Part shown: positions 17,528 through 24,820 of the stretch, piece by piece
How positions within the stretch are numbered: position 1 is the stretch's first letter
Layout: every line of letters begins with the position of its first letter
Notes under the pieces: generated by a model
What the model saw: only the letters and a program-made list of their open reading frames with translations
What the model was told of the DNA's origin: nothing
The model's database searches: none
DNA from: Lentisphaerota bacterium
GTDB taxonomy: Bacteria; Verrucomicrobiota; Lentisphaeria; Victivallales; Victivallaceae
Assembly (NCBI GenBank): GCA_017134815.1
Contig: CP071032.1
Coordinates: 2,538,001 to 2,602,000 of the forward strand
Direction of reading: 5' to 3'
Length of the DNA: 64,000 nucleotides
Made by a program: the position numbers and the translations under genes

Positions 17528-18430
17528 TTAAGCTTTGCAGGTTGGCTGGGATACTTCCAGCATGTTTATGACTTTCCGAACCGACTTAATATATTCAATG
17601 GAAGCTGGGACTCCCTCTCTTGCCGGAGTAAATGGACTTGCTTCATATTCCAGAGAGTAGAAACCATCATAGCCATCAGCCACAAAACCGTAAGCCAGCT
17701 GGCGCAGCGGAATTATTCCCTTGCCGGCAACACATGCCTGAACATTACGCTCTTCGCCGGGAGAGGTTTCAAAGATGAAATCCTTGTAATGCACATGTAC
17801 CACATCATCTTTAAGTTCATCGAAGGCATGTAACGGATCTTCGAGTTCATCCATATTGTTAGCCAGGAAATTTGCACAGTCAAAGGTCACTTTGAACCAC
17901 GGCGATGAAAAATGCTTTACCAGATTTTTCAGTTCCCAGCCATGCCCGGGCAGGCAGCCATGATTTTCCATCGCCAGCACCACCCCGCACTTTTCCGCTT
18001 CCGGCAGACATAGCTCAATTGCCTGCAGTACTCTGTCTATAGCCTGAGGGTAGGGCAGTTCGGCTTTAGGCTGTCCTTCACGCCGTCCGCCGCAAACCCG
18101 GATCAGGGGCGCTCCCACGCAGGCAGCTTCCCGCAGGGTTTGTTTGACATATTCCACCTGCTGCTGGAAGTCAGCATCGGCTTTTCTGGAAAAATCATTG
18201 GCGCAGGCGTAAGCTGCGATTTCGAGTCCGTTATCAGCGGCCATTTTGGGAATTTCGCGCAATTCAGTTTTGACGTCTGTCCATTGCCAGGGGTATCTGA
18301 CTGTATCCATCACGTCAATGCCGTCCAGGCCCAGCTCGGCACAGTACTCTATGAATGCGCGCATATTAAATTCGGGTTCTTCCTGGAACACCTGCGCCAT
18401 ACTGTTCGGGGCACACGATATTTTCATCAT
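17528..18430 (-). CDS. Sugar phosphate isomerase/epimerase-like TIM barrel (copy 1)
   Basis: Paralogue of the neighbouring gene with the same four metal-ligand motifs (LAMENHGC, VTFDCANFL, VHVHYKDF, SLEYEAS), 300 residues. I use the first of two adjacent ATG codons because AAGGAGG lies 6 bases before it. Forty-seven bases upstream is the stop of a truncated sugar ABC permease, which suggests that the two isomerases were once the tail of a sugar uptake operon. The promoter used now is not obvious. Sequence divergence from its twin is greatest around residues 112-125 and at the C-terminus, which may mean different substrates. Confidence 0.85.
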   Translation of the reverse strand: MMKISCAPNSMAQVFQEEPEFNMRAFIEYCAELGLDGIDVMDTVRYPWQWTDVKTELREIPKMAADNGLEIAAYACANDFSRKADADFQQQVEYVKQTLREAACVGAPLIRVCGGRREGQPKAELPYPQAIDRVLQAIELCLPEAEKCGVVLAMENHGCLPGHGWELKNLVKHFSSPWFKVTFDCANFLANNMDELEDPLHAFDELKDDVVHVHYKDFIFETSPGEERNVQACVAGKGIIPLRQLAYGFVADGYDGFYSLEYEASPFTPAREGVPASIEYIKSVRKVINMLEVSQPTCKA

Positions 18431-18477
18431 CAGTTTCCTCCTTGAAAATTAAAGGATTTATTTAAAAAAAACGATAA

Positions 18478-18597
18478 TCATTTCATGGTTGGAACAACAA
18501 TTCCGCGCATAATAATCTTCTGACAGAACAGGAAAACTATTAAAGACGGCAGTGATGCTAATACAAATGCAGTCATGCACAGCCCCCCACGGCAACA
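18478..18597 (-). pseudogene. C-terminal remnant of a MalG-type sugar ABC permease
   Basis: The minus strand reads GGLCMTAFVLASLPSLIVFL, then FCQKIIMRGIVVPTMK and a stop at 18478. This is the typical final helix and tail of carbohydrate ABC permeases of the MalG class (ending ...RGIVxGxxK). Only about 36 recognisable codons remain and the frame loses similarity near 18590. Upstream of that point the plus strand turns into an acetyltransferase remnant. The rest of the transporter is absent, so this is a deletion scar. Confidence 0.75.
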
Positions 18598-18806
18598 AAT
18601 ATGGACTGGAAGCAATCAAACTGCTTTTTGACTGGGCTGTGAAGAATATTGAATTTGATTATTTAGTATATCCGGTTGACCGGAAAAACATTCCGAGCCG
18701 CAAAATTCCTGAAGCTCTTGGCTGGACTATTTTCAAAGAGTCAAAAAGAAAGACAATGGCCAATACAACTCTGGATTCCGTCTTTTACAGAATATCAAAA
18801 GAATAA
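18588..18806 (+). pseudogene. C-terminal remnant of a GNAT acetyltransferase
   Basis: From about 18588 the plus strand encodes HGNKYGLEAIKLLFDWAV, then FDYLVYPVDRKNIPSRKI and EALGWTIFKES. This matches the acetyl-CoA binding half of RimJ/RimL-type GNAT proteins (GxGYGxEA, then N..S.ki.ekLG). The N-terminal half is missing; a GTG at 18552 would add 12 residues that come from the antisense of the permease fragment. It is probably not functional, unless the short ORF is expressed as an 84-residue protein. Confidence 0.7.
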
Positions 18807-19030
18807 GCACGGCTCGAGTTGTTTGTGCACTTATCTATAAGTAATAAATTTTGAACGGAAAATTTCTACTTCTTAATCCATCAAAATCGATCTTTCCAGC
18901 GACTTGTTTTTGAAAAATCTGCTGATTAACGAAAAAATTAAGACACGATGGTCTGTTCTTTATTTTGAGATCTTTCGAACTGCAAAAAACTATACAATGA
19001 AAATTAAAAGAAAGATTTTGAGGAGAAAAA

Positions 19031-19108
19031 TGGTCGGGGTAGCAGGATTTGAACCTGCGACCCTCTGCTCCCAAAGCAGATGCGCTAGCCAGACTGCGCT
19101 ATACCCCG
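19031..19108 (-). tRNA. tRNA-Pro (anticodon TGG)
   Basis: A 78-base cloverleaf on the minus strand with acceptor CGGGGTA/TACCCCG, discriminator A and encoded CCA (19031-19033). The anticodon loop TTTGGGA between CTGCT and AGCAG gives TGG, reading CCA codons. The T arm GGTTCAAATCC is canonical. It lies 225 bases right of the permease/GNAT scar. Confidence 0.95.
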
Positions 19109-19173
19109 ATCCAGAGGAAACCTTATAATAACCTGTTTTTTGCTTTTAGCAAGCTCAGAATCAAAAAAAATTG

Positions 19174-19335
19174 TTAATTACCGGGAATAGATTTCTGTTC
19201 CCATGTCGCAGGATAATTTTGAGGTATGCTGCTGTAGCCTCGCTTCTCAGCTTCGGTCATACAACCACTCAGCAAGGTACAGCCCAGAATCGCGGCCGAA
19301 AGAACAATAAGTATAAAAAGATTTGATGTTTTCAT
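19174..19335 (-). CDS. Small lipoprotein (53 residues)
   Basis: The product begins MKTSNLFILIVLSAAILGCT and continues LLSGC, a typical signal peptide with lipobox LLSG-Cys25. The mature part is only 29 residues (CMTEAEKRGYSSIPQNY... ending SIPGN). The stop is followed at once by a T-rich run on the minus strand. It starts 6 bases after the next gene to the right ends, so it is the third gene of an envelope set. The role is unknown; it would sit in a membrane facing the periplasm. Confidence 0.75.
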   Translation of the reverse strand: MKTSNLFILIVLSAAILGCTLLSGCMTEAEKRGYSSIPQNYPATWEQKSIPGN

Positions 19336-19341
19336 TGGTAT

Positions 19342-19563
19342 CTATTCAGTTTTTTTTGCTTTTTCCACTTTTTTATCAGTTTTGTCCGGGACGGATTTAC
19401 TTACTTCAGGTACTACAGTTGGCTTCGCTGACTTGAAGTAACGCTCCATAATGGTGTTCATCAGCTCATACTGCTGCATTTCGCCTATCTGGAAATATAG
19501 CGTCCCGCACATGGCAAATAAAGCCAGCAAAATCATTAAAAGAAAGAATTTTGATGCAAACAA
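19342..19563 (-). CDS. Small single-span membrane protein
   Basis: Seventy-three residues: one N-terminal membrane helix (about 5-24, FFLLMILLALFAMCGTLYF) and a charged tail ending in a run rich in Lys and Glu (VEKAKKTE). The start is a TTG with GGAGG 7 bases before it; no ATG gives this frame its membrane segment. It sits 16 bases after the coiled-coil gene and 6 bases before the lipoprotein gene, so all three should be co-expressed and may form a complex. No family recognised. Confidence 0.7.
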   Translation of the reverse strand: MFASKFFLLMILLALFAMCGTLYFQIGEMQQYELMNTIMERYFKSAKPTVVPEVSKSVPDKTDKKVEKAKKTE

Positions 19564-19579
19564 GGTAATGCCTCCAGCT

Positions 19580-20827
19580 TTATTTGCTGCTCATCATTTG
19601 AGCAATCTGTTCGTTAGAAAAGTATACGGTATCACCAACTTTTACTCTGCGATCTCCGGTTGACCCGGGAATTACTTTGGCAATTGAGCAGTCATTGTGA
19701 ACCTTGAAAAGCTTGATCTTGCCAACAAATTCGCCGTCGCCGGAATCAAGACTTCTGGCGACAATCATAGCGGCATTATTTTGAATGACCGGGTCAACGT
19801 TGTTAACCTTTTTGCCTATATGCTGCTTAACACGGGTTTTCCTGCCAAGGTCTACTACAATAAACCCGTAACGGTCATTTACTTCGATTACCTTGCCCTG
19901 GACGGCGCGCCGGGATTCAGGAGAACCTGTCTGCCATAGCTTGAGTCCTGCAAGTTTTTTGGCTCCGCCTTTGCTGCCGTGGATTATGCCTGCAAGGCGG
20001 TCAATTTCTTTTTCTTTAACGGTAAGGGATTTGTTCAGGCTGGAAATCTGTCCGTCTTTTTCAGTGATAGTATTTTTAAGCTTGGCTATCCTGCTGTTTG
20101 TAGTTTCAAGCTGCTTTTTGGCGGAATCATACTCAGACTTCATACTGGAGACTGAGCTGGCGATTTTTGCGATAGAACTTTTGTATTCACTGTCGCTGAA
20201 AGTCGGTGACGGTGCCCCGACCAAACTGGCAATCTTTTTGAAATTGCTGTTATAGGCGCTGAACTTGCTCTGAATCGCTGAAATTTTATCATCCAGTTTT
20301 CTAAACTCACCCGCGTAATTATCACTTTGAAGGTCGTTTACCGATACAGAGGCCCCTACCTTTTTCGCCGTTGCACAAATCATCCGCAGCGTGCGGTCAC
20401 GCCGTTCTTTCATATGCTCAATGCCTTCAACGACTCTGGTCTTGTTCGGGGAATAAGTCGCCAGTTTCTGAAATTCCTGGATATCAGCCGTATTCTCCAG
20501 CTCGATTACATGCGCTATTTTGCGCAGGGTTTTTGAAAAATCATCACGCTGCCGGATAATTTGTTGAGACAGTTCATTCAGTTTCGGCAGGTGATTGTCA
20601 AGTTCACTGTACTTCTTATGTGAAAGGTTTTCTGCGGATACCTGTCTGGCTATTTCTGTTCCGCTGCCGCTGTCAAGGCTGGTGGCAGACTGGTTTATGG
20701 CTTTGGCCATTTTCTCCCATCCAAGTATCATCTGCTGGCGTTTTTCAAAAAGGAAGTAGGAAAAAACCGCGGAAGCGATAGCAAGCAAAAGAACAAGAAT
20801 GCTTAATAAAACATTGAATGCTTTCAT
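19580..20827 (-). CDS. Membrane-anchored coiled-coil protein
   Basis: A 415-residue protein with an N-terminal membrane helix (about 5-27, LLSILVLLLAIASAVFSYFLF) and a long coiled coil, strongest from about residue 220 to 275 (repeated Lys/Leu/Glu heptads, KEKEIDRLAGIIHG). The C-terminal beta-rich part after residue 300 has KVIEVNDRYGFIVVDLGRK and a final KVGDTVYFSNEQIAQM, resembling a small barrel domain that could bind a ligand or wall polymer. The helix orientation would place most of the protein outside the cytoplasm. It heads the three-gene set. No named family is recognised. Confidence 0.8.
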   Translation of the reverse strand: MKAFNVLLSILVLLLAIASAVFSYFLFEKRQQMILGWEKMAKAINQSATSLDSGSGTEIARQVSAENLSHKKYSELDNHLPKLNELSQQIIRQRDDFSKTLRKIAHVIELENTADIQEFQKLATYSPNKTRVVEGIEHMKERRDRTLRMICATAKKVGASVSVNDLQSDNYAGEFRKLDDKISAIQSKFSAYNSNFKKIASLVGAPSPTFSDSEYKSSIAKIASSVSSMKSEYDSAKKQLETTNSRIAKLKNTITEKDGQISSLNKSLTVKEKEIDRLAGIIHGSKGGAKKLAGLKLWQTGSPESRRAVQGKVIEVNDRYGFIVVDLGRKTRVKQHIGKKVNNVDPVIQNNAAMIVARSLDSGDGEFVGKIKLFKVHNDCSIAKVIPGSTGDRRVKVGDTVYFSNEQIAQMMSSK

Positions 20828-21227
20828 CTCAGTCTCCTGTCAAAAGAAATTAGACGACCCCGAAAATTTCGATAATCTTTTATATTAAAAGTTGTGAACA
20901 TAAGAAAATAGCATCAAAATCGTTAAATTTCAAACATTTGATCACTTCGGTCCGAGATTTTATCAAAATTAACATAACAGGAACAATGCATTTATGAGAC
21001 CGGCGGCAGGGCAGGCTGCCGCCCATTGAAGTAACCTGCCTTATTACTATAATATTATATTTTTCAGCCTTTTTTTTCGCCTTTGCGGTTTAGCAAAAAT
21101 ATAATTGAAACCGGTTTGCATAAACGCAAAAAATGATTACTTTAATAATTGATATTACGGCTTGATAAGATTTAATATATTTTAGAGCAAAAGTTAAAAC
21201 TATTCCAAAAAATATGGGGATCGGTCA
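20828..21227. other. Divergent promoter region
   Basis: This 400-base region separates two divergent genes and must carry both promoters. A GC-rich hairpin (GGCGGCAG, 6-base loop, CTGCCGCC at 21002-21023) stands out against AT-rich surroundings and has no T tract. No gene is seen. Confidence 0.55.
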
Positions 21228-21785
21228 ATGAAAAAGATTGCTTTTTTGTTTGTTTGCGCCATGATGCTGACCACTGGTTTCAGTGCCAAGGCGGACGGCG
21301 TTGTAGATAAAATTTTTCTGTATATTCCAAATCGAATTATTGACGCATTCGATATGTTTACACTGAATGTTGGCGTCGGACCTGTTGCCCGTCTGGAATT
21401 TAAAGCTACTCACGCGTGTCAGTTCGGGGCCGGGATCGGCGCGACTGCCAAGCTGATTAAAGATTATAACCGCCAGTATGGCGCAGGCCTGCAGAATGGC
21501 TGGAATATGGCTTTTATCTGTATGGGGGCCGAGGATACTGAAAGAACCCATACTACCCGCCTGGTAAAAGAGTACTGGGAGCATTATGAGGGTTTCTGCA
21601 GTCCAGAACAGCGTATTTACAACATATATGAAGGTGCGCGTGACTATTGGGAAATAGGCGGCGCTTTCGGGCTTGGACTGGAAGTCGAATTTTATCTGCA
21701 TCCAATTGATATGGCTGATTTCATTACCGGTATTTTCTTTATTGACCTTAAAGGGGATGACTTAACTTTCGAAAGTTTTGAATAA
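21228..21785 (+). CDS. Exported protein of unknown function
   Basis: A 185-residue product with a clear signal peptide (MKKIAFLFVCAMMLTTGFSA, cleavage near AKA-D). The mature part has alternating Gly-rich and aromatic strands (GVGPVARLEF, GAGIGATAKL, GGAFGLGLEVEF) and ends with DFITGIFFIDLKGDDL. This could be a small beta-rich periplasmic or outer-membrane protein; I do not recognise the family. The ATG follows GGGGATC. A strong terminator follows, so it is monocistronic. Confidence 0.8.
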   Translation: MKKIAFLFVCAMMLTTGFSAKADGVVDKIFLYIPNRIIDAFDMFTLNVGVGPVARLEFKATHACQFGAGIGATAKLIKDYNRQYGAGLQNGWNMAFICMGAEDTERTHTTRLVKEYWEHYEGFCSPEQRIYNIYEGARDYWEIGGAFGLGLEVEFYLHPIDMADFITGIFFIDLKGDDLTFESFE

Positions 21786-21807
21786 GTCAGGATTTTTTTG
21801 AACATCA

Positions 21808-21841
21808 CAGGGTATGGCTGCGGCAATACCCTGTTTTTTTT
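21808..21841 (+). terminator. Strong intrinsic terminator
   Basis: CAGGGTAT and ATACCCTG form an 8-bp stem with a 10-base loop, followed directly by eight T residues. It lies 23 bases past the stop of the exported protein gene and ends just 9 bases before the next ATG. Confidence 0.88.
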
Positions 21842-21850
21842 AGGTGCATT

Positions 21851-22180
21851 ATGGCGGATAAAAGTTTCACATGCGCACGCTGCGGGACCTGTTGCTGCTG
21901 GCCGGGGTATGTCAGGCTTCGGGATGGCGAGGCAGAGAAGATTGCGGCTTTTCTTGAAATACCAGTCGAGGAATTTACAGATTTATATACTGAACTAACC
22001 CATGATCGCCGCAATTTGACCCTTATTGAACACTCAGGAGGACGCTGCATTTTTTATGAGGAAAAGCCGCAGGGATGCGTTATAAATGTGGTGAAGCCAC
22101 AGCAATGCCGGGATTTCCCATTAAACTGGAATTTTCCTGGATGGGAAAAGGAGTGCAGGGGATTCCTTGGAACTAAATAA
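21851..22180 (+). CDS. YkgJ-type cysteine-cluster protein
   Basis: A 109-residue protein of the YkgJ/UPF0153 type, thought to bind zinc or iron. The N-terminus has CARCGTCCCWPGYVRL (CxxCxxCC cluster) and later single Cys residues in GGRCIFYE, PQGCVIN and PQQCRDFP complete the pattern. The ATG lies only 9 bases after a terminator T tract, with AGGTG before it, so it either has its own promoter inside the terminator region or lives on read-through. Its biochemical role is not established for the family. Confidence 0.87.
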   Translation: MADKSFTCARCGTCCCWPGYVRLRDGEAEKIAAFLEIPVEEFTDLYTELTHDRRNLTLIEHSGGRCIFYEEKPQGCVINVVKPQQCRDFPLNWNFPGWEKECRGFLGTK

Positions 22181-22284
22181 CAGCTAAATGGATTGATTTT
22201 TAAGTGTTTGGAGTTAATTTGGAAATTGTGAGCGAATATTACTGCAGCTGTAAACGCTGTTAAAATAACGAAAAGAGATAAGCT

Positions 22285-23592
22285 ATGCAAGAGAGACTTA
22301 TTGAGAAAATTGAAAAGCGGGAAGCTAAGATCGGGGTGGTCGGGCTTGGCTATGTCGGATTGCCGCTGGTGCTGGAATTCTGCCGGGCCGGGTTTCCGGT
22401 ACTGGGGCTTGACATTGATCGGAAAAAGGTTGAAGCGCTCAAGGCGTCAAAAACCTATATCAAGCATATCCCCTCCGAGCAGCTGGCGGAGATTAATGCC
22501 GCTGGTTTGTTTGATGCCACTGTTGAGTTTTCGCGCGCTGCTGAATGTGACGCTATTATTATATGTGTGCCTACTCCTCTGACTCATCATCGTGAGCCTG
22601 ACATGAGTTATATTGTCAATACAGCCGAATCGCTGGCTCCCTATGTCAGAAAAGAGCAGCTTTATTCTCTGGAGTCAACTACTTATCCAGGAACTACCCG
22701 TGATGTTTTAATCCCGGCTTTGGAGAAATGCACAAACTTGAAAGCGGGCAGAGATTTTCTGGTAGCTTATTCTCCAGAGCGTGAAGACCCGAATAACGAT
22801 AAATTTTCCACTGCTAACATACCCAAAGTTGTTGGGGGTATTGATTATGCCAGTTTGAAAGCGGCTGAGGCGCTGTATGGCACTATTATCTGCAAGACGG
22901 TACCGGTAACTTCGACTGAAACCGCGGAGGCGACCAAGTTAATGGAGAACATTTTCCGTGCTGTCAACATAGCGCTGGCGAATGAACTTAAAGTGATATT
23001 CGGGAAAATGAACATTGATGTCTGGGAAGTTATTGAAGCTGCCAAAACCAAACCTTTCGGGTTTATGCCGTTTTATCCCGGGCCGGGGCTGGGGGGGCAC
23101 TGCATCCCGATAGATCCTTTTTACCTGACCTGGAAAGCCAGAGAATATGATTCGCCGACAAAATTCATAGAACTGGCTGGTGAGATTAATACAAACATGC
23201 CCTACCATGTCATACAGCAGATGCTCGAGATTATGAATAAAAACGGGCTTTGCATGAAAGGCAGCAAGATATTGATTATCGGGCTGGCTTATAAGAAAAA
23301 TGTGGACGACCCGCGCGAAAGCCCCAGTTTCAAGTTGTGGGAACTGCTTGAAGAGCGTGGCGCTGAGGTGGATTTTCATGACCCCTACTGTTTGAAAGCC
23401 CCGCACATGCGTGAATGGCCGCAGTTTGAGGGAACTCCGAGCGTGCCGATTGAGCGGGCTTCTGAATATGATGTAGTGTTGATTTCTACAGCGCATGATA
23501 ATATTGATTACCAGCAGCTGGTCAAGGACGCTGGTTTGATTATCGATACTCGTAATGCGGTTCCGGCAGGCCCTAACGTTTATAAAGCTTGA
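22285..23592 (+). CDS. Nucleotide-sugar (UDP-GlcNAc/UDP-glucose) 6-dehydrogenase
   Basis: An NAD-dependent enzyme that oxidises C6 of a UDP-sugar to a uronic acid for surface polysaccharides. The 435-residue protein has the dinucleotide motif GVVGLGYVGLPLVLEF at the N-terminus, ESTTYPGTT, YSPEREDP, the catalytic GGHCIPIDP with Cys273, and the C-terminal IIGLAYKKNVDDPRESPS. The YSPER(E)DP form is closest to the WbpA/TviB group, which acts on UDP-N-acetylhexosamines, rather than to plain UDP-glucose dehydrogenases. It leads a set with gmk 12 bases downstream. The exact substrate is inferred. Confidence 0.9.
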   Translation: MQERLIEKIEKREAKIGVVGLGYVGLPLVLEFCRAGFPVLGLDIDRKKVEALKASKTYIKHIPSEQLAEINAAGLFDATVEFSRAAECDAIIICVPTPLTHHREPDMSYIVNTAESLAPYVRKEQLYSLESTTYPGTTRDVLIPALEKCTNLKAGRDFLVAYSPEREDPNNDKFSTANIPKVVGGIDYASLKAAEALYGTIICKTVPVTSTETAEATKLMENIFRAVNIALANELKVIFGKMNIDVWEVIEAAKTKPFGFMPFYPGPGLGGHCIPIDPFYLTWKAREYDSPTKFIELAGEINTNMPYHVIQQMLEIMNKNGLCMKGSKILIIGLAYKKNVDDPRESPSFKLWELLEERGAEVDFHDPYCLKAPHMREWPQFEGTPSVPIERASEYDVVLISTAHDNIDYQQLVKDAGLIIDTRNAVPAGPNVYKA

Positions 23593-23604
23593 GGCTAATG
23601 ATAT

Positions 23605-24240
23605 ATGAGAAATAATAAAACAGTTCGTAATGGAATACTCATAGTGGTTTCCGGAGCCAGTGGTACCGGTAAATCCACGGTTTGCAGCCGAGTGCGTGAA
23701 TTAATGCCGGAGCTGGGATTTTCTGTCTCCTGTACAACCCGCCAGCCGCGGCCGGGAGAGCAGGAAGGGCGTGAATATTACTTTGTTTCCAGGGATGAGT
23801 TTGCTGCGCGGATTGAGCGCGGGGATTTCATTGAATACGCTGAGGTTTTCAGTAACTGCTATGGTACCCTGAAAAGTGAAGTGCTTGAAAAAATACAAAA
23901 TGGCAAAGACGTATTTCTGGATATTGATATTCAGGGTGCATTGCAGATTCAGGCTGCTGCAGAAAAAGATGAACTGCTGAAAGCCTGTACTGAATTTATT
24001 TTCATAGTTCCCCCGTCACTGCAGGAGCTGGAGCAGCGCTTACGGGGCAGAGCTTCAGATTCCGAGGCTCAGGTCATGCAGCGTCTGGAAAAAGCGCGGC
24101 ATGAGATCAGCTTCTGGAAAAAATATGATTATGTTATAGAAAATGATGATCTTGACCAGGCTGTCACTGATATGGTGAACCTGATCAGGTCTTTGCATTT
24201 GGCTGTAAAACGAATGCCGGAGGATAAATACGATGCCTGA
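23605..24240 (+). CDS. gmk: Guanylate kinase
   Basis: Phosphorylates GMP to GDP with ATP in the cytosol. The 211-residue protein has P-loop GASGTGKS (17-24), the GMP-binding stretch SCTTRQPRPGEQEGREYYFV, FIEYAEVF with the following YGT, and DIDIQGALQI. Length and order match bacterial Gmk. Its 3' end overlaps the next gene by 8 bases, which implies translational coupling. Confidence 0.96.
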   Translation: MRNNKTVRNGILIVVSGASGTGKSTVCSRVRELMPELGFSVSCTTRQPRPGEQEGREYYFVSRDEFAARIERGDFIEYAEVFSNCYGTLKSEVLEKIQNGKDVFLDIDIQGALQIQAAAEKDELLKACTEFIFIVPPSLQELEQRLRGRASDSEAQVMQRLEKARHEISFWKKYDYVIENDDLDQAVTDMVNLIRSLHLAVKRMPEDKYDA

Positions 24241-24775
24241 ACAAAAAAAGAGATGTGTGGTGCTCGGAGTTACCGGTGGTATTGCCGCTTACAAAGCTGC
24301 GGATTTATGCAGCAAACTGGTGCAGTCCGGTTATGATGTCCATGTTATTATGACGGCAGCTGCCCTTGAGCTGGTTACTGAACGCACTTTTTTTACGCTT
24401 TCCCGCAACCCGGTTACGGTTTCCTTGTGGGATGTTCCAGTCTGGCAGCCGGAGCACATAGCCCTGGCGGAGCGGGCGGAACTGCTGGTTGTTGCGCCGT
24501 GTACAGCTAACTTTATCGGGAAATACGCGCACGGTATTGCAGATGATGCATTAACGACTTTTGCTCTGGCGCATACTGGTAAAGTCCTGCTGGCACCGGC
24601 AATGAACCCGAGAATGTGGAATAATGTTGCGGTTCAGGATAACCTGAAACTGCTTCAGTCCCGCTGTGTAGAGTTTGTTGGCCCTGAAGCAGGCAGGGTT
24701 GCCTGTGGCGATGACGGTCTGGGCCGCATGGCCGAGCCGGAAGCAGTTTTAGAAAAGATTTGTCAGTTAATTTGA
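24233..24775 (+). CDS. coaC: Phosphopantothenoylcysteine decarboxylase (stand-alone CoaC)
   Basis: An FMN-dependent decarboxylase in coenzyme A synthesis. It has the flavoprotein start VVLGVTGGIAAYKAADLC, the active-site His75 in WQPEHIALAE, PAMNPRMW with Asn125, and the substrate lid GRVACGDDGLGRM with Cys158. In most bacteria this domain is fused to the synthetase CoaB; here the protein ends at residue 180 and no CoaB follows, so the synthetase must lie elsewhere. The start codon overlaps gmk, a common gmk-(rpoZ)-coaBC arrangement with the omega subunit gene missing. A terminator overlaps its stop. Confidence 0.9.
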   Translation: MPEQKKRCVVLGVTGGIAAYKAADLCSKLVQSGYDVHVIMTAAALELVTERTFFTLSRNPVTVSLWDVPVWQPEHIALAERAELLVVAPCTANFIGKYAHGIADDALTTFALAHTGKVLLAPAMNPRMWNNVAVQDNLKLLQSRCVEFVGPEAGRVACGDDGLGRMAEPEAVLEKICQLI

Positions 24776-24807
24776 AGCCGCACTGCTTCGCAGCTTCAAG
24801 CCTTTTT
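24772..24807 (+). terminator. Terminator of the gmk-coaC operon
   Basis: TTGAAGC and GCTTCAA bracket a small inner CTGC/GCAG stem, and a run of five T residues follows. The stem begins within the coaC stop codon. Confidence 0.7.
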
Positions 24808-24820
24808 CTCAAATATGGAG

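Noticed and set aside
20140..20559. Short plus-strand frames opposite the coiled-coil membrane protein
   Set aside because: They are complements of the helical repeat coding sequence, without starts or similarity.
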